DNA of 44,990 nt. Source: Folioceros fuciformis (Eukaryota; Anthocerotophyta; Anthocerotopsida; Anthocerotales). The stretch's first letter is position 1. Every line of letters starts with the position of its first letter. The position numbers were made by a program, and so were the translations under genes. The stretch lies in the NCBI GenBank assembly GCA_049999805.1, contig JBNGIO010006220.1, forward strand, positions 172,975-217,964. The letters run 5' to 3'. Below, piece after piece: positions 10,332-19,932 of this stretch. Below the pieces are notes generated by a model that did no database searches, was not told the origin of the DNA, and worked only from the letters and a program-made list of their open reading frames with translations.

Positions 10332-11004
10332 ATTCTTCAAAAATAAAAGGTAGACCAAACTTCTTTAAAGATTATTTCTTAAAATAATGATCGTTTTATT
10401 TGGATTTGGAATCTGGTTATGATATGACACTCGTTCCAAACATCATTTGTAACTCAATAGACTTTATTAAGAGGAGAGATGGGAAATCCCATCTAAATAG
10501 AGAACTAAATATTCAACATTTATGGGTGATAATTTAAATNNNNNNNNNNNNNNNNNNNNNNNNNNNNNNNNNNNNNNNNNNNNNNNNNNNNNNNNNNNNN
10601 NNNNNNNNNNNNNNNNNNNNNNNNNNNNNNNNNNNNNNNATACTGCTAACTCACTTGTTGATTTGTGGTTAGGTGATCCTAGCTGTGTGCGAGATAGGTT
10701 ACAATTGTATCTTTGATATATAATTTTATATATTTTTAATAAATAATATAAAGAGATAGTGATATCTTTATACTCAAGAAACACAGTTCTCTTGAAATTT
10801 TAGACAAGAAGAAGAGAAGAAGTTTTTTTTTAACAATTTTAATGTACAATATTATTATTATAATGTATAATAATTATATGGTTTATTTTATATTTTATAT
10901 CATATTACTGTATATTACTTCGTAATAAATCTACTTAAGGAAGTGGTGACACTTATATTTTTCTTGTTTTATTAAATAAATAAAGTATTCATGTATTTGA
11001 ATAA
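10332..11004. other. AT-rich non-coding stretch around the gap
   Basis: Apart from the 100 Ns this stretch is AT-rich with no protein-like frame. It should hold the promoter of the leftward roadblock gene. It ends in an AT-rich tail that could belong to the SINE-like relic at 11005-11065. Confidence 0.5.
10540..10639. other. Assembly gap of 100 Ns
   Basis: Exactly 100 undetermined bases, the usual placeholder for a scaffold join of unknown size. The flanking DNA is AT-rich and non-coding, so order and distance across it should not be trusted. Confidence 0.99.
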
Positions 11005-11065
11005 GTGGACGGGTGTCGAACCCAGCCCACATGAGTTCATTGCATTCACCACTAAGCTACATTGG
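11005..11065 (-). mobile_element. tRNA-like segment with A and B boxes: SINE relic or degenerate tRNA
   Basis: On the minus strand TAGCTTAGTGG (11059-11049) matches the pol III A box, and GGTTCGACAC (11022-11013) matches the B box, about 27 nt apart. The segment between and around them resembles a tRNA body, but I could not fold complete acceptor and anticodon stems. AT-rich sequence with TTTATTTATTTAAT follows downstream, like a SINE tail. A tRNA-derived SINE is the best reading. Confidence 0.5.
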
Positions 11066-11153
11066 ATAGTTACCTGTCACATGTGCATGAATGGTACCCA
11101 TGCGAACCGATTGGCATGGTTTTTTGTGAAAAGGGTTTAAATCGTCAACAGTG

Positions 11154-12485
11154 ATGTTTGTTAAAACTTTAGAAGTTCCTCGGTGGCTCCACTGTCCGGG
11201 GCTTTGGACGGCGCCACAGGCTGTGCTTGGGACCGAATATTGTGGAGTAATGCTGCAAATGGAGGACACCGATGGGTTTGGGAAAACGATTCTTCGACCG
11301 CGAGGGTCTGCTCAGGTGATACATGCTCTGTTCAGCTGTTCCTCAAAGGTGTTTCAGCAATTGGAGAACGCTAGTCATTGTAGTAGTACCTATTGGTTAT
11401 GAGGCAGGCCTCGGCGCATGAATCTGTTCTGGAAGAGCTGGAGACTGCAGCTTCGGAGCAGCTGAATGTTGTCATTCAAGAAATGCGAGACGGCTACCAT
11501 GAACCTGAGTACGAGCACCTGGAGATGATTAGGCGGAAAACTGACGCTCTGTTGCGATCTACTCGAAGTGCTGCCGCTGAAGTGAAGGCCATTATAGACG
11601 GTGAGGTTTCTGGTTTGATCTCCGATACCAGAGCACTCGTGGTTTGTAGGGATAGTCAGTCTCTTGCTGCTTCCAAGTTGGTTTTGGTAGATGCAAGGGT
11701 TTATGGAGGGCAAATGATGGACAGACTTGGAAGAGCAAGTGCGCGTGGGGGAGGAAAAGCTTCGAGCTACAGAGGCGGAAGGTCTTGCCGATGAGGAGAG
11801 AGAGCTGATGGAAAACAGCCTGGCAAGCGCACGGGATGCTGAGAGAAAACTGCGCGGAGAAGCAAGATAAGTCCGCAGCGTTTGCTGCGATGCTTCAATT
11901 TTGCGTGATAGGTGTGCACAAGAAGGGCATTCCATTAGGTCGAATGTTGGGCTCGTTTTTCTTTGTCTGCTGACGGTGCGAGTAGAACCTGTTGAATTTT
12001 GCACAGTCATTGAAGAGCACGTGGAAGCCCTAGGCGAGCAGCTGGCATCAATCGGCAGGCAGAAGGAGGTCCTTAGCAAAGTTGACGCGGAGCAATTGCG
12101 GACGAAGTAAGCGCAGAGGGTTTTGCTTTATGCGTAGGAGTCTTTTTGGTCATCTCCACAGAGTGAGCCACATCTAGCTGGTGTGCTGTGCAGAAGGGAG
12201 CTATCGCTATTTTTGCAGCTAACGAAGACCGTTCCTCACAACGTTGGCAAGCCACGTGATGGTTTCATCACTGGGAGTATCCTTTCTCTGATTGTCATGT
12301 GTGAAGTCTGACAGATGTGAAGCCTGTTTCAATCCAGCACTCTCTCCTTTACTACCTACCTCGCAGACATCATTGTCGACAAAGAAAGGGACAAGACAGA
12401 GGTTTTCTGTGTGGATACCAAGAAACTTTCCCCCTTCGAGATTAGCAACTACCTCTGGGCCAAAGTAACTCAAACCGATTCTTAG
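11154..12485 (+). CDS. SPC24: Probable SPC24 kinetochore protein (NDC80 complex), six exons, one apparent frameshift
   Basis: SPC24 pairs with SPC25 in the NDC80 complex and anchors it to the inner kinetochore. Exons: (11154 or 11250/11259)-11315, 11408-11600, 11725-11911, 12007-12106, 12194-12276 and 12367-12485. Introns are GT-AG, 87-124 nt, and in phase. Residues up to about 190 form a long Glu/Lys/Arg/Ala coiled coil (for example EEKLRATEAEGLADEERELM). The last two exons give the small globular end: KRELSLFLQLTKTVP, GFITGNIIVDKERDKTEVF and KKLSPFEISNYLWAKV. This order (coil, LS..TK.VP, VD+...EVF, SPFEI.N.LW) is what I recall for plant SPC24. Near 11850-11862 the frame must shift by one base to continue; otherwise TAA at 11868 ends it. 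The start is uncertain: in-frame ATGs are at 11154, 11250 and 11259. About 245 residues from 11259. Confidence 0.62.
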
Positions 12486-12668
12486 CATCATAAGAGAGAA
12501 TCCTTGGTGGAAGATTCAAGGAATGCTGAGCTAACTGAACAATGGCAGCGGACAATGCGTCCAGGTTCCTCTTAACCCGATCGAGTCAAGGCAGGTAGCG
12601 CATTCCCATGTTAACAGTAGCTCAGAGTATGAGACATTGGATGCAGACGATTCGTCCGTGGCACCAGT
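12486..12668. other. Short convergent intergenic space
   Basis: The presumed SPC24 stop (plus) and the MPH2 stop (minus) face each other 183 bp apart, so their 3' UTRs probably overlap or abut. No other feature is seen. Confidence 0.55.
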
Positions 12669-13517
12669 TCAGAGACCTTTGAGCACCTCAGAGAAGCCCG
12701 TCAGGTTTGACCATCTCTCCAAAGCCGAAGCCGAGACGAAGAAGGCGTTTTTGGAGCTGTCCGCTTCTTGCTTGGACACTGCAAGGGATTAAGGAGCGCA
12801 ACTTCAGGTACCACCAAAACAGCAGCAGGGTGGTACTAGCAGCCACGAGTGCCGGAATCACACATACCGGCAGTCTGCAGGTCCGACAAAGCCGAGGTAA
12901 ACGTGCTGGCTTCGGTCACCTCCTCAGGGCTAGAGCTCACCTGCACGACTCAAGGGAGCAGAATGTGCATGAGCACTGCTGGCACTACTTGCAATGCCGA
13001 ATTGTGAGGTTTCGAATCCAAACAACAACCGTTGGCGCACCTTGGACAGGGCCGCTTTGACATCGCTTATCCAGGCCTCACCGGCGCCGCTCAGCAGGCT
13101 GTTAGCCGCGGGGAAGTCACTCCCGTCCAGGGCCTGCCCCACCTTACTCAGCTCGTACACGGCGGCCTGCACCGACTCCGTCTCCTTCAGCAGCGACTTC
13201 ACTTCCACCCGCTTCTGGATCTTCTTCTGCCTCCCGGCCTTCACCTTCTCCAGCAAGTCGTCATCCTCGTCGCTCTCCAGCAGCGCGAAGGCAGGCTCCT
13301 CCCGCAGGAACAAGAAGAGCGACACCCCGGCCGCGGCTCCGACTCCGGCTCCCGCCACCAAATCCCTCCTGGACACGCTCCCGTTGGGACTGCCATTGCC
13401 ATCCTGCCGGCTCTGCTCGCACCGCACGGACAAGCAAGCGCTCGTCGCCGGCCGGAACGCCCTTCGAGTGTACGTAGCGCAAAACCGCGGCGCGCACACT
13501 CCGATCGCGGCCGCCAT
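12669..13517 (-). CDS. MPH2: Thylakoid lumen protein MPH2-like (photosystem II maintenance under high light), three exons
   Basis: MPH2 (thylakoid lumenal 16.5 kDa protein) helps photosystem II repair under strong light. Minus-strand exons are 13517-13041, 12940-12868 and 12778-12669, GT-AG and in phase, giving 219 residues, close to the Arabidopsis length. The first 70 residues are a basic, Ser/Ala-rich transit peptide. They are followed by SRRDLVAGAGVGAAAGVSLF, a twin-Arg and hydrophobic signal typical of Tat import into the lumen, and an AFA-like cleavage site. The mature part has LLESDEDDDLLEKVK, YELSKVGQALDGSDFPAA, VSSSPEEVTEASTF and the C-terminal block ALERWSNLTGFSEVLKGL. The ATG at 13517 is the first in frame. 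It is divergent from the PheRS gene. Confidence 0.9.
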
Positions 13518-13729
13518 TGCGCTGTGCACGCACTCCCCGATCCTGTTCCTCCCGATGGGTAGCAGCAACGTGGTCGCGCCCGAGCCCCACTAGCATTGCC
13601 ACCAAGCCACCGCCACGTGTCGGTCAGCCCGTCCCGGCTGGGATAAGCCCCCCGGCCTCGATCTGCCATCGCCCGAGAAACGAAAACGTCCCCGCCCAAT
13701 CCGTGCGGGCAAGCTTGTGCGATGGCGCC
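13518..13729. promoter_or_regulatory. Compact divergent promoter between MPH2 and organellar PheRS
   Basis: Only 212 bp separate the two start codons, so both leaders and core promoters must fit here. The DNA is GC-rich with no clear TATA box. Both products go to organelles, which would suit shared control, but no specific motif was identified. Confidence 0.55.
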
Positions 13730-16040
13730 ATGCATTCTCTGAAGCGACTGGTGTCGGCCCACGCGCTGCAGCGCGCGCAAGCTGCAACAACCACCTTTCC
13801 CCAGCCCGCCCCGGTGCTGGCTATGGCCGCCTCCTTTCCGCCGGTGTGCTCGTACTCGGCTGCCGCGCGCTCCTGCTTGGACGCGCCGCGGGCGACCGCC
13901 AGTCTCTGGCCGGCCAGCAGGGCGTCGGCTCCGGTCGCAGCCGTACGGGGTGTCGGGGGGCAGCAGCATCTCGTGCGGGGCTCGGGCTTTCCGTGGGCGA
14001 ATTTCGGGAGAGGGAGAGGAGAGGCCACGGCAGCCGCGGCTGCCGCCTCTGTGGTTGAAGTAGGAGGACTCACCATCAGCAGAGACGGTGGGTGTTCCCC
14101 CCTGCTTCCTGCTGGGACTGGGTTGCCGTCGCATTTTTGGCTTACAGGCATGAGATTTGATGGGGGCAGATGTGGTGAGAGAGGACGACCCGACCAACAA
14201 CGTCCCGGATTCGGTGTTTTCCAAGATCGGGGTGCAGCTGCACAGACGAGATGACCATCCTCTGGGGATCATCAAGAACGAAATTTACCGCTACTTCGAC
14301 GAGACATACCCGGGGTTGTTCCAGAAGTTCGACGATAACAGCCCCATTGTGTCAGTTAAAGCTGTGGGTGCCATGACGGCTGATCTGTTGTTGTGTGGCT
14401 TTTGTTTCCCGGCCATGTACGTTTTGGAGCTTGTTCTGAATGGATCGTGTGTGTGTCTTGTACGGCAGAATTTCGATGATGTCTTGGTGCCCGAAGACCA
14501 TGTCAGCCGGAACTACAATGACACCTATTACATCAACTCCGAGACTGTTCTGCGGTGTCACACCAGTGCACACCAAGCTGAGATGCTCCGGAACGGTCAG
14601 ACCCATTTTCTTGTGACTGGGGATGTGTACCGAAGGGATGCCATCGACGCTACGCACTACCCTGTCTTTCATCAGGTTAGGCATTTACGAGTGTCTGTGC
14701 ATGATGCCACCGAGCGAGGGGACCCTTGGCCCAAGATATGGAGCTCAGTCTCGTGTGGGGATGATGGTCCTTCAGATGGAGGGGTTTCGGGTTTTTTATC
14801 CCGCTGAGTGGGAGGGCACTGGTCTGGACGGCACAGCCTACGCAGTCAAGGACTTGAAGGACACTCTAGTGGGGCTAGCCCGCCGGCTTTTCGGTTAGAT
14901 GTTGTGGGTTAGGTTTTTGGTTGCATCTCGGAATGCCGTGGACACTCTAGTGAAATGTCTCTGGAACAGTGCCTTGTTGTGGGTGACAGGCGAGGTGGAG
15001 ATGAGATGGGTTGACACGTATTTCCCCTTCACGAATCCATCGTTTGAGCTGGAGATTTTCTTTCAGGTATTGGCTTTCATGCATCGGGGAAACTGCTGGA
15101 CAGGTTGGGATCTTTGGGCTCATGATCTCACTCAGTCGCTATTATGGGTTCAGGGGAAATGGTTGGAAGTTTTGGGTTCTGGAGTTACTGAGCAGGCAAT
15201 TCTGAAGAACAATGGTCGGGATGGAACAGTAGCTTGGGCTTTTGGTCTAGGGTTGGAACGCCTTGCCATGGTGCTCTTTGACATCCCTGACATCCGCCTA
15301 TTCTGGTCATCCGATCCACGCTTTACCTCTCAGGTACAAGGTGGATACAGTTTCTCTTTGTTGCCAATAGTACAGACAGCCGTTGTCTCAAGGTGGTCTT
15401 GCATGTGTTGACGCTCCTTTTCTGGTTGTAGTTCAAAGCTGGGCAGCTTGGCGTCAAGTTCAAACCCTTCTCCAAGGTGAGCACGGATTCTCATGTTCCC
15501 CCAACTCATCCGGTGCTGGTTTGCCCAAGGATGGTCAGCACTCTTTATAAGGATTGTGGTGTTTTCGGGAAGGAGCGTGATGTGTTGTGTAATTTTGAAG
15601 CAGTTTCCTCCCTGCTACAAGGACATCAGCTTTTGGATCAGCGACGCTTTCACCGAAAACAATCTCTGCGAAGTTGTGAGAAGCATTGCTGGAGATCTCG
15701 TCGAGGAAGTAAGACCTAGAGAAATGGCCATATATAGTTTGCCAGCTTGTGAGTCGGTGATCACTTTGTTAACCCATCGCATGCTGCAGGTTGCGCTTAT
15801 TGACAACTTCACCAACAAAAAGGGCTTGACAAGCCACTGTTACCGGATTTCGTATCGGTCCATGGAGAGATCTCTGACAGACGAGGAGATCAACGCATTC
15901 CAGGTACCCCTTCCAGGAGACCCTCTTGCGCCTTCCCTCCCGACCGGTTCCGCCCGTACCCCACTTCTTAAGCGTGTGCTTGTGTTCAGGCTCAGGTCAG
16001 GGAAGATGTACAACGAAAGCTCAATGTAACGTTGCGATAA
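13730..16040 (+). CDS. Phenylalanine-tRNA ligase, chloroplast/mitochondrial, ten exons
   Basis: Charges organellar tRNA-Phe as a single-chain class II enzyme. Exons: 13730-14087, 14170-14354 (or 14360), 14469-14675, 14776-14893, 14990-15066, 15154-15333, 15432-15476, 15604-15708, 15790-15903 and 15990-16040. The product is about 479-481 residues. The first 110 residues are an Ala/Arg/Ser-rich transit peptide. The class II core follows: [82 protein letters not shown] (motif 2), [20 protein letters not shown] (motif 3). The C-terminal anticodon-binding fold contains [13 protein letters not shown] and [20 protein letters not shown]. The exon 2 donor is unsettled: TCA|GTTAAAG at 14354, or a GC donor AAA|GCTGTG at 14360 that would keep two more residues. 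All other junctions are GT-AG and in phase. Confidence 0.94.
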
Positions 16041-18226
16041 AGTGGGACCGTTGGCTTGTGCATTGGGTTCATGGGACACACGGGAACTAGAGCCGCCAAA
16101 CCTACAGGAGCCTAAAGGCAAAAATGGTTGCTAGCACTAGGACTGGCATGCGAGGTGGGACCTTGTGCAAGTCAAGTATGACAGTCCCAATCCACGGTGA
16201 GGCAGCACGAGCTATCAGGGGCACCTTGTGAACACTAGAGATACGTGGTAGTCAGCAGACTGACGAAAAGAGGGCTAGCTCGCAGAGAGTCGGAAATCAC
16301 TCGCAATGCGTGATACATGGATATGGCAGTGGCAGCTGCAGTTGGCGACCCACCATCGGAAGTGGGAGCCGGTTGAAAAGAAGTGGCTCATTTTTGTCGT
16401 CAAAGACTTGGTCTCAGCCGGTGTCGTTTCGGACCGTGAAGATTTCGGCGATGCGTGCCTGCAAACGTATACTGATTCTTGCAACCATGTTCGTACCTAC
16501 CCACGTCAAATCTGAAAAGCTGGAGCTGCGGGAGGTAAGAGCAGTCCCTCTCTGTCGACCATCTCACCGGTAACGAGTTGGATGCAGCAGCAATTCGTCC
16601 TTCCTACACTTGGTAGTAAATGCAGACATGAATGGATCAACAGCAGCAGCAGCTGCCACACCTTTCCGATTTCCATTTGCGCTCATCTGTTGGAGGCCAG
16701 CTTATTAGACCCGGCTCTGGGTCTGTTAGAAATGTCACGGCGCCCACCCACCTGATGATGGGCGCAGTGGGCAGCCCCACCCACCTTACCTTGTGCATTC
16801 AAGTTCGCAGTTTGCAAGCTCATGAGACCGGGTTCACCGGCACATGAAGAATAACACCTGGCGGATTCTTCGCACTCCAAGTGGCCTGGATTAATGAAGA
16901 TGAGGCTCGCAGGTCGCTTCTCAGAGTCTGCAGTCCTGGACTCCTGGCCCCTGAGATCAACCTTACTACAATGCACGTGAGAACACAAGACACCTAGAAT
17001 TCTGGAACTGGACTGCAATGGACTGGATTCTGAGCCCTTGTCAGGAGCCCAGGACTGCGATGTGGCTACGTATGGATGGATGCTTGTACGTGCGTGCGTG
17101 GTCCAGGACATCAGTTCGTGTCTCCCTCATCAGCAATGACGAGCTTGGAGTTCACCCTGGGACCGGGCCTATGCCTGCAGCAGCTCTCGTAGCGATTTGT
17201 AAAGCAGCTGCGGAGTCTGTACTTGTAACCGAGCACAAAGTTGACTGCTCGACAGACGATTCTTGCAGGATCATTAAGCTCGTCCGAACGTGTCGTGGTG
17301 GTAAATACCACATGGCAGTACAATAACGAGCCCACTTTCATGGGCTTGTAACGATCGCAAGTGTGCCACAGTGCCGCATGTGGTAAACGCATTAACAGCC
17401 TGCTTTGCCTCGATCCATTTGATCAGGAGTTGCCACTCGCAGAACAAGGCATTTGTGGCGCTCGAGGGACGTACAGAGTTGCATTCATCTGTCTGGTACC
17501 AGATGTTGTCCGAGCTGTGCATCCGCGGACTGGCAAGTCACGGAAGAAGCAGCGAGAAACTCCTGAGAAGTTGTGGTGTGGTGGCCAATCCAAACCCGGC
17601 ATTGTCATACGGTGCCTTCCATTCCATGGCAGCTGAGTCGAATCAGCGTGGTACCTGTACTGTGATCAAGATTCAAGCCCGCTTCTCTGGCTCTCCTAAC
17701 AGACAGACTGGCATTCTGTTCAGTAGCGTCCTCTAATGCTAGCGAACAAGACTCTGGACGCGTTGTCTCTTTCTCTTCTTTTTAGCGAATGCTGCAGTCG
17801 CTGGCTAGTCAATTGCTCCCCTCTTACAGTACACTCGTGCTCCTTGTGCTCGCATCGGTGGAGCTCCACCAGAAACGTCGCAGTACGTAGGTCTGCAGCT
17901 GCCCTCCCTTTGCAGAGCACACACAGCTTTTTCTGTCAGGCAGGAATCAGTCCTGAAGGCTCCTAAGAGTGCCGCCAGCCAGAGCCTCATATCCTATTGA
18001 GAGCTCAGATCTTCACACAAGTGTTTGAACGCAGGCTCAGGACTTGTGTGCTTCCATTCCGTAGAGATTGTGACCGGCCGTGGGCAAGCAGCTGCAAGAA
18101 GTGATTCCGAGACCACGTTACTGACTGCAGAGTGTTGGAATCTCAAGAACCGCCTTGCCTGATCGCCTCTCCAGGCGGCCCGTTGAGGACACGCCTCCTG
18201 AAGATATTCTCCCCCGCAGCGCCGAC
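16041..18226. other. Intergenic stretch of about 2.2 kb without a recognised gene
   Basis: Several short open frames exist on both strands (up to about 140 codons), but none resembles a known protein or shows exon-like splice structure I could trust. It should hold the PheRS 3' UTR at its start and the peroxidase promoter at its end. A short CAG run lies near 16640. Confidence 0.45.
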
Positions 18227-19496
18227 ATGGCATCTCCGAAGCTCCTCTCACGTTCGGAGGCTTCCAGAGGTGGTCTCTCGGCAGCCGTTGCAGCACTGTG
18301 GTTGCTCGTTCTGGGCACCTTCAACCTGGTGGAGGGGCAGCTGCGATACGGGTTCTACTCTGCCAGTTGCCCGAATGCTGAAAACATTGCGAGAGCTGCG
18401 CTCATGGCAAGTGTGGCGAGAGATCCTACAGCCCCCGCTGCCCTGCTGAGGCTAGCCTTTCACGACTGCACAGTTCAGGTAGGCACCAGTGGTTTGTATG
18501 CATGATGGAGATGGGCAGGCAGAATCGAAGCAAATTTCACGGTCAAGATTGTGTGTGTTGAATGCACCCTGCATAATCGACTCCCCTGCCCGATCTCCAG
18601 TTCCAGGACTCATCGCTCTAGCGTGCAATGCAATGCAGGGCTGCGATGCGTCCATCACGCTCACCGCTGGACCCCAGGTGTCTAGCGAGCTCATATCCGA
18701 CCGCAACTTCGGGATCAGGCGACTGGACTTCATAGACAACATCAAGAGTGCGCTGGAGAGCGCTTGCCCCGGCAGAGTTTCCTGCTCTGACATCATCGTC
18801 CTGGCGGCCAGAGACGCCATCGTCCTCTCAAACGGCCCCTTCATCCAGGTGCCCCTGGGTAGGCGGGATACCACCTCGGCGAGCAACCGCAGAGCAGACT
18901 CTGAAATTCCTCCGGCCTCCTCCGGCTTGGGTACTGCACTCGCCGACTTCAGCAGAATGGGCATGACGCTGCAGGAATCCGTGGCAATCATAGGTCAGTG
19001 CAACATTCAGCACCACTTGAAGGCAATTTTGAGAAGACGTGCTTGACGATGTGAAACCCGACTGATTACCGTCACAATTGTGGGTGAATTGAATTCAGGA
19101 GCACACACCTTGGGAGTGGGCCACTGTGTCAGCATTCTCCACAGGCTGTTCCCCAACCAGGACCCTCAGCTAAGCACAAGTCTGTTCGGAGCACAGCTGC
19201 GCACCTCTTGTCCCACCAGCCCACCCACCACAAATGCCACCGTCATCAACAACGACTTCACCAATGGGCTGTTCGACAACCAGTACTACCGTGATCTCAC
19301 TCTAGGACGGGGACTCTTCACCATCGACTCCGAGCTGTCCACCGACCCCAGGACAGCTCCCATCGTGAGGCAATTTGCTGGCAACACAGGACTCTTCTTC
19401 CAAACTTTCTCCACTGCGTTTGTCAAGCTCACTTCCAACAGAGTCCTCACAGGCAACCAAGGGCAGGTCCGCCGGAGCTGCAGAGTCGTGAACTAG
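18227..19496 (+). CDS. Class III secretory peroxidase, three exons
   Basis: A heme peroxidase of the plant class III family, which uses hydrogen peroxide to oxidise phenolics in the cell wall or vacuole. Exons are 18227-18478, 18639-18993 and 19099-19496, GT-AG and in phase, giving 334 residues. Residues 1-39 are a signal peptide with the hydrophobic core AAVAALWLLVLGTF. The distal heme site LLRLAFHDC carries the catalytic Arg and His. QGCDAS follows directly across intron 1. CSDIIVLAARDAI, VPLGRRDT and the proximal His block IIGAHTLGVGHC are present, the last split by intron 2. The end has RRSCRVVN. The usual Phe after FHDC is Thr here. The pairs of Cys expected for four disulfides appear to be present. 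The physiological substrate cannot be told from sequence. Confidence 0.95.
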
Positions 19497-19932
19497 CTTG
19501 CCATCCAATGCAGAGGATGCCGTTCAGCAAACATGCTTCGCTTCCTGGATACGATTTGCGAATACTACCGTCCTCTCTAGCTCAGCCGCTCGTATATACG
19601 TATTGCTCTTGTCCCACATAAGCCGAAAGAGCTCGCTAGCATTTCTTCTGTTAATAGCAGATCCACAGTTATGTCCATGTATCCGGAGCTTGCTCTCTGT
19701 CTCGTCTCATGTTGGGGCCTGGCCTACACAAATTCTAGCCGACAAGAGCGTCCCATCCCCGAGCACTTTCAAGGGTTTAAGGGTTTAAGAAAATGTGCGT
19801 AAACATCAGACGCCTCTAAATTTCCCACTTTCTGCCCTAGTTTTTGTCACAAGCGTATCCGTTTCGAGTGGCAAGCAATCTTAGACTTGGCCAGGCAGCA
19901 CTGTCATGTCTTCCTGATCGGAAGGAACATCT
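19497..19932. other. Intergenic: peroxidase 3' UTR and PurL promoter/leader
   Basis: The peroxidase and FGAM synthase genes run in the same direction, 436 bp apart. No coding frame is recognised. The repeated aagggttt at about 19770-19784 is the only motif noted. Confidence 0.5.

Noticed and set aside
11862-12006. A GC donor at 11862 to avoid the SPC24 frameshift
   Set aside because: No AG acceptor before the next coil exon has the phase this donor would need.
11390-12079. 229-codon minus-strand frame, Ser-rich
   Set aside because: It is the antisense of the Glu-rich coiled coil. Ser-rich mirrors are expected and no splice structure fits.
11725-12276. Coiled-coil frame as GEX1/KAR5-type nuclear fusion protein
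   Set aside because: There is no Cys-rich N-terminal domain and no pair of membrane segments. The C-terminal fold fits SPC24 better.
12550-12792. A plus-strand frame with a good acceptor that looked like the last exon of the coiled-coil gene (ending ASCLDTARD)
   Set aside because: The minus strand of the same bases encodes the conserved last exon of MPH2 (ALERWSNLTGFSEVLKGL), so the plus frame is its mirror.
16632-18130. Several short frames between PheRS and the peroxidase
   Set aside because: None has a recognisable domain, a consistent splice pattern or a partner frame, so they are left as intergenic.
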